From assembly GCA_035575035.1 (NCBI GenBank), contig DATLYH010000257.1:1-17224 (forward strand): a stretch of 17,224 bases of DNA, given 5' to 3'. The first letter of the stretch is position 1. Each line of letters begins with the position of its first letter. Shown here one piece after another: positions 15,153-17,224 of the stretch. The notes under the pieces are model-generated. The model saw only the letters and a program-made list of their open reading frames with translations. It was not told the DNA's origin and searched no databases. Origin of the DNA: DATLYH01 sp035575035 (lineage in GTDB: Bacteria; Planctomycetota; Planctomycetia; Gemmatales; Gemmataceae). Position numbers and translations under genes: made by a program.

Positions 15153-15926
15153 TCACAGTGCTCCACTGATGCCGCCGTCCTTGCGCACGCGCCAGAAGTG
15201 GACGGCGATGAGGACGGCCACGGCCAGCGGGATGGCGACACAATGCAGAACGTAGAAGCGCAGCAGGGTGTCGCCGCTGACAAAGCGGGCGCCCAGAAGC
15301 AGGAAACGGGCATCGCCGCCGGGGTGGATCAACGGTACGCCGCCGACCTGAAGGAACGGAGCGCCCGGCCCCTCATAGCCCACCAACGGCGTGGCCCGGG
15401 CCATGTTGCTGCCGACGGTGATCGCCCAGATGGCCAGCTGATCCCACGGCAGCAAATAACCGGTGAAGCTGAGCAGCAGCGTTAGCACCAACAGGATAAC
15501 GCCAACCGACCAGTTGAACTCACGCGGCGGCTTGTAACTACCGGTCAAAAAGACGCGGTACATGTGCAGCCAGATGGTGATGACCATGGCATGGGCGCCC
15601 CAGCGGTGCAGCTCGCGGAGGATGCCCAGCGTGGTCACGTCGCGCAGGGCGAGGATGTCGTTGTAGGCGTGTTCCAGCGTCGGCCGGTAGTAAAACATCA
15701 GCAGGACGCCGGTGACGGTCTCGACCAGGAAGAGGAAGAACGTCAGCCCCCCCATGCACCAGGTGTAGCTCAGGTCGATGCCGCTTTTGCGCACCGACAC
15801 CGGGTGGAGGTGGAGGAAGACATTGGTCAGCATCACCACCACGCGGTTACGGCGGTCGCGCGGGGCGGGATGGCGGAAGATGCTCTTCCAGACCTGGGAG
15901 TTGCGGACAAAGTCGCCGATGGCCAT
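15153..15926 (-). CDS. petB: Cytochrome b6-like subunit of the bc complex
   Basis: A 257-residue membrane protein equivalent to the N-terminal, haem-bearing half of cytochrome b. Predicted b-haem ligands are His107 and His121 on one helix (13 residues between) and His228 and His243 on another (14 between). The 14-residue spacing is that of b6-type proteins rather than mitochondrial cytochrome b. Cys57 in YTWCMGGLT aligns with Cys35 of b6 (YCLGG), which binds haem c-i covalently. FYYRPT at 78-83 is also b6-like. The protein is split from its subunit-IV partner, as in b6f and Bacillus complexes. It starts 6 bp after the Rieske stop codon; the Shine-Dalgarno is weak, so translation may depend on coupling to the Rieske gene. 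Confidence 0.93.
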   Translation of the reverse strand: MAIGDFVRNSQVWKSIFRHPAPRDRRNRVVVMLTNVFLHLHPVSVRKSGIDLSYTWCMGGLTFFLFLVETVTGVLLMFYYRPTLEHAYNDILALRDVTTLGILRELHRWGAHAMVITIWLHMYRVFLTGSYKPPREFNWSVGVILLVLTLLLSFTGYLLPWDQLAIWAITVGSNMARATPLVGYEGPGAPFLQVGGVPLIHPGGDARFLLLGARFVSGDTLLRFYVLHCVAIPLAVAVLIAVHFWRVRKDGGISGAL

Positions 15927-15932
15927 TGCGCT

Positions 15933-16532
15933 TTACACCACGATGAATGACTCGGGGTTGGTCCATTCCCCCCGCTCTTGCTGGAACTTCTTGCTTTTAT
16001 CGACGACGATCTGGCCGTCGTCGCCGAGGCTGATGCCCCAGCGCTCCAGCGGCCGGGGGGCAGGGCCCTCGAAATTGATGCCGGTGATCCGAAAGCCGCT
16101 GCCGTGGCAGGGGCACTTGAACTTCTGCTCGCGCTCCAGCCAGTTGGGGGTGCAGCCGAGGTGGGTACAGGTCGTGCTCAGGGCGTACATGATGACCCGG
16201 CCCGACTCGTCGCGGAGCTTGACGATCCAGGCATTTTGGTCCTTGTAGCGCTCGACGACCACCCCCTCCTCGTACTGGTCAGGAGTGCCGACCTTGAACT
16301 GGCTGGGCGGTTCGGAGAGAACATTGGGGAAGAGGAAGCGGATGGTGCCCAGGACCATGCCGGTCAGGGCGGCGGTCATGGTGACCCAGGCAATGCCGAT
16401 CCAGGTGGTAAATGCCGCTGCCAGGAAACCGCGCCGGGTCTTGCCGGCAGCCGGCTTGGCCGGTGCCGCCGGCTTGGCGGCCGCCGCGGCCGGGGGGGGC
16501 GGGGGAACAGTGCTGTTTGGTTCGGACGACAT
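15933..16532 (-). CDS. Rieske iron-sulfur protein of the bc complex
   Basis: A 199-residue protein, first gene of the operon. An Ala/Pro-rich N-terminal tail (1-30) is followed by a twin-arginine KTRRGFLAAA at 31-40 and a membrane helix at about 41-68, suggesting Tat-dependent insertion. The 2Fe-2S ligands are Cys122 and His124 in CTHLGC and Cys140 and His143 in CPCHGS. Cys127 and Cys142 form the expected disulfide. Ser145 is kept but the Tyr of high-potential Rieske proteins is Phe147, which usually lowers the midpoint potential and fits menaquinol. The start is the only ATG that places the twin arginine near the N-terminus; its Shine-Dalgarno is weak (GGGAG 14 bp away). An open frame continues to 16688 but has no family sequence. 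Confidence 0.93.
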   Translation of the reverse strand: MSSEPNSTVPPPPPAAAAAKPAAPAKPAAGKTRRGFLAAAFTTWIGIAWVTMTAALTGMVLGTIRFLFPNVLSEPPSQFKVGTPDQYEEGVVVERYKDQNAWIVKLRDESGRVIMYALSTTCTHLGCTPNWLEREQKFKCPCHGSGFRITGINFEGPAPRPLERWGISLGDDGQIVVDKSKKFQQERGEWTNPESFIVV

Positions 16533-17077
16533 AATTCGTCTGAGTACTCCCAGGGGATCGAAAAGAGAAGGGCGGCAAGGCCGGCCCACGGGGTATCGTT
16601 GTAGGCGCCCGCACGGCGTTGTCAACGGTCCTCGCCGAGCACGGCGGTGCCTGATCCGGCCGGGGCGGACAGGGGCATCAATCCCCATTGCCGTTCTGCC
16701 CCGCGGAAGCCTACGTCCTTCGGGCGCCGGCCCTGTCCCGGCCCCACCGCTTCAATCTTGGCCTCCGTTTGCAAAGGGGGTGCCAATCGGCCGACCGCGG
16801 GGGAACCGTGGGAATACCACAGTTTTCCAGGGCCTGGCGCGGGGAGTGCGGCGGGGTATTTCCGGAAGTGATAAGGAAGCGGCCGTGCATTCCTAGAAGT
16901 GAGAATGAACAGACCGGCACCCGTCGCGGGCGTTCCGGGCACGGATAGCGCCGGCACCCCTTTTCGCTTGATTGGGTTCCCCCGCATGCGAGAATGCCCT
17001 CGCCCCGAGCGGACCCTGATGTCGGCCTGCGATCATCTTCTACACTACCCGGAGCCGGGCGCCAAAACGGTGCAATC
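16533..17077. other. 545-bp divergent intergenic region without a convincing gene
   Basis: This region separates the bc operon from the gene at 17078. Several open frames cross it, the longest on the minus strand at 16711-17205 and 16622-16987, but none has recognisable motifs, and the first also overlaps the rightmost gene. I see one good promoter for the operon (16598-16625) and no strong hairpin or repeat. Confidence 0.6.
16598..16625 (-). promoter_or_regulatory. Candidate sigma70-like promoter of the bc operon
   Basis: A perfect TTGACA on the minus strand (16625-16620), a 16-bp spacer and TACAAC (16603-16598, 4 of 6). It predicts a transcript start about 60 bp before the Rieske ATG. No transcript evidence. 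Confidence 0.45.
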
Positions 17078-17224
17078 ATGAAGCATGTCGGTTTCCAGCG
17101 ACTACCGGACGGCCAAGGGATGGTCGCGTGGTGCTTGCGGGCCGTTCTTTCCGGGCCCCTGCTGGTCTTTCTGGTCCTGGGCCTCGGCGGGGCGGTCTGC
17201 GCCATCCCCGGCTGGGCGGCGGAT
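17078..17224 (+). CDS. N-terminal fragment of an exported or membrane protein
   Basis: An open frame of 49 codons that runs off the end of the window. It starts MKHVGFQRL and has a hydrophobic stretch (about residues 22-45, VLSGPLLVFLVLGLGGAVC) ending near GWAAD, which looks like a signal peptide or membrane anchor. The function cannot be told from this part. There is no clear Shine-Dalgarno before the ATG at 17078; an internal ATG at 17120 would also keep the hydrophobic segment. It diverges from the bc operon. Confidence 0.5.
   Translation, partial: MKHVGFQRLPDGQGMVAWCLRAVLSGPLLVFLVLGLGGAVCAIPGWAAD

Noticed and set aside
16622..17205. Overlapping minus-strand open frames in the divergent region
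   Set aside because: No recognisable motif or ribosome binding site; the translations are Pro/Arg/Gly-rich as expected of GC-rich noncoding DNA.

Overview
The window looks like chromosomal DNA of a GC-rich planctomycete, most likely related to Gemmata. That placement is inference. It rests on the PQQ-like propeller protein with the motif WPQWRGPNRDG near its N-terminus, the very large multihaem c-type cytochrome, a split b6-type cytochrome b operon, and several unrelated short palindromic repeats. No 16S rRNA, tRNA or other taxonomic marker is present.

Layout. 32-949 (-) is a PrpB-type methylisocitrate lyase. 1150-2544 (+) is a membrane-anchored eight-blade PQQ-like propeller protein, divergent from the lyase across about 200 bp with a good sigma70-like promoter. 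2588-2980 (-) is a small DUF488 protein. 3084-5297 (+) is a secreted S9-family serine peptidase whose reading frame contains an in-frame palindromic repeat; a second repeat family, four direct 31-bp units plus a terminal hairpin, starts on its stop codon. 5516-7174 (-) is a membrane-anchored coiled-coil protein of unknown function.

16532 down to 7396 (-) is the centre of interest: an apparent operon for an unusual cytochrome bc complex. In order of transcription it encodes a Rieske iron-sulfur protein, a cytochrome b6-like subunit with both pairs of b-haem ligands and the cysteine that holds haem c-i in b6f, a subunit-IV-like protein with about five extra N-terminal membrane helices, a 1511-residue membrane-anchored cytochrome c with eight CxxCH motifs, and two exported paralogues with an amicyanin-like copper site (H...C-x2-H-x2-M). 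A strong intrinsic terminator closes the operon at 7341-7379. No cytochrome c1 or f gene is present. I infer that quinol electrons pass from the Rieske centre to the octahaem protein and perhaps on to the cupredoxins. The Rieske motif (Phe where high-potential proteins have Tyr) and the Qo motif APWY (no acidic residue) fit a low-potential, menaquinol-type enzyme.

The three long gaps inside the operon each contain a hairpin, two of which resemble dispersed REP-like elements. A 545-bp region with no convincing gene separates the operon from a divergent gene that begins at 17078 and runs off the end.
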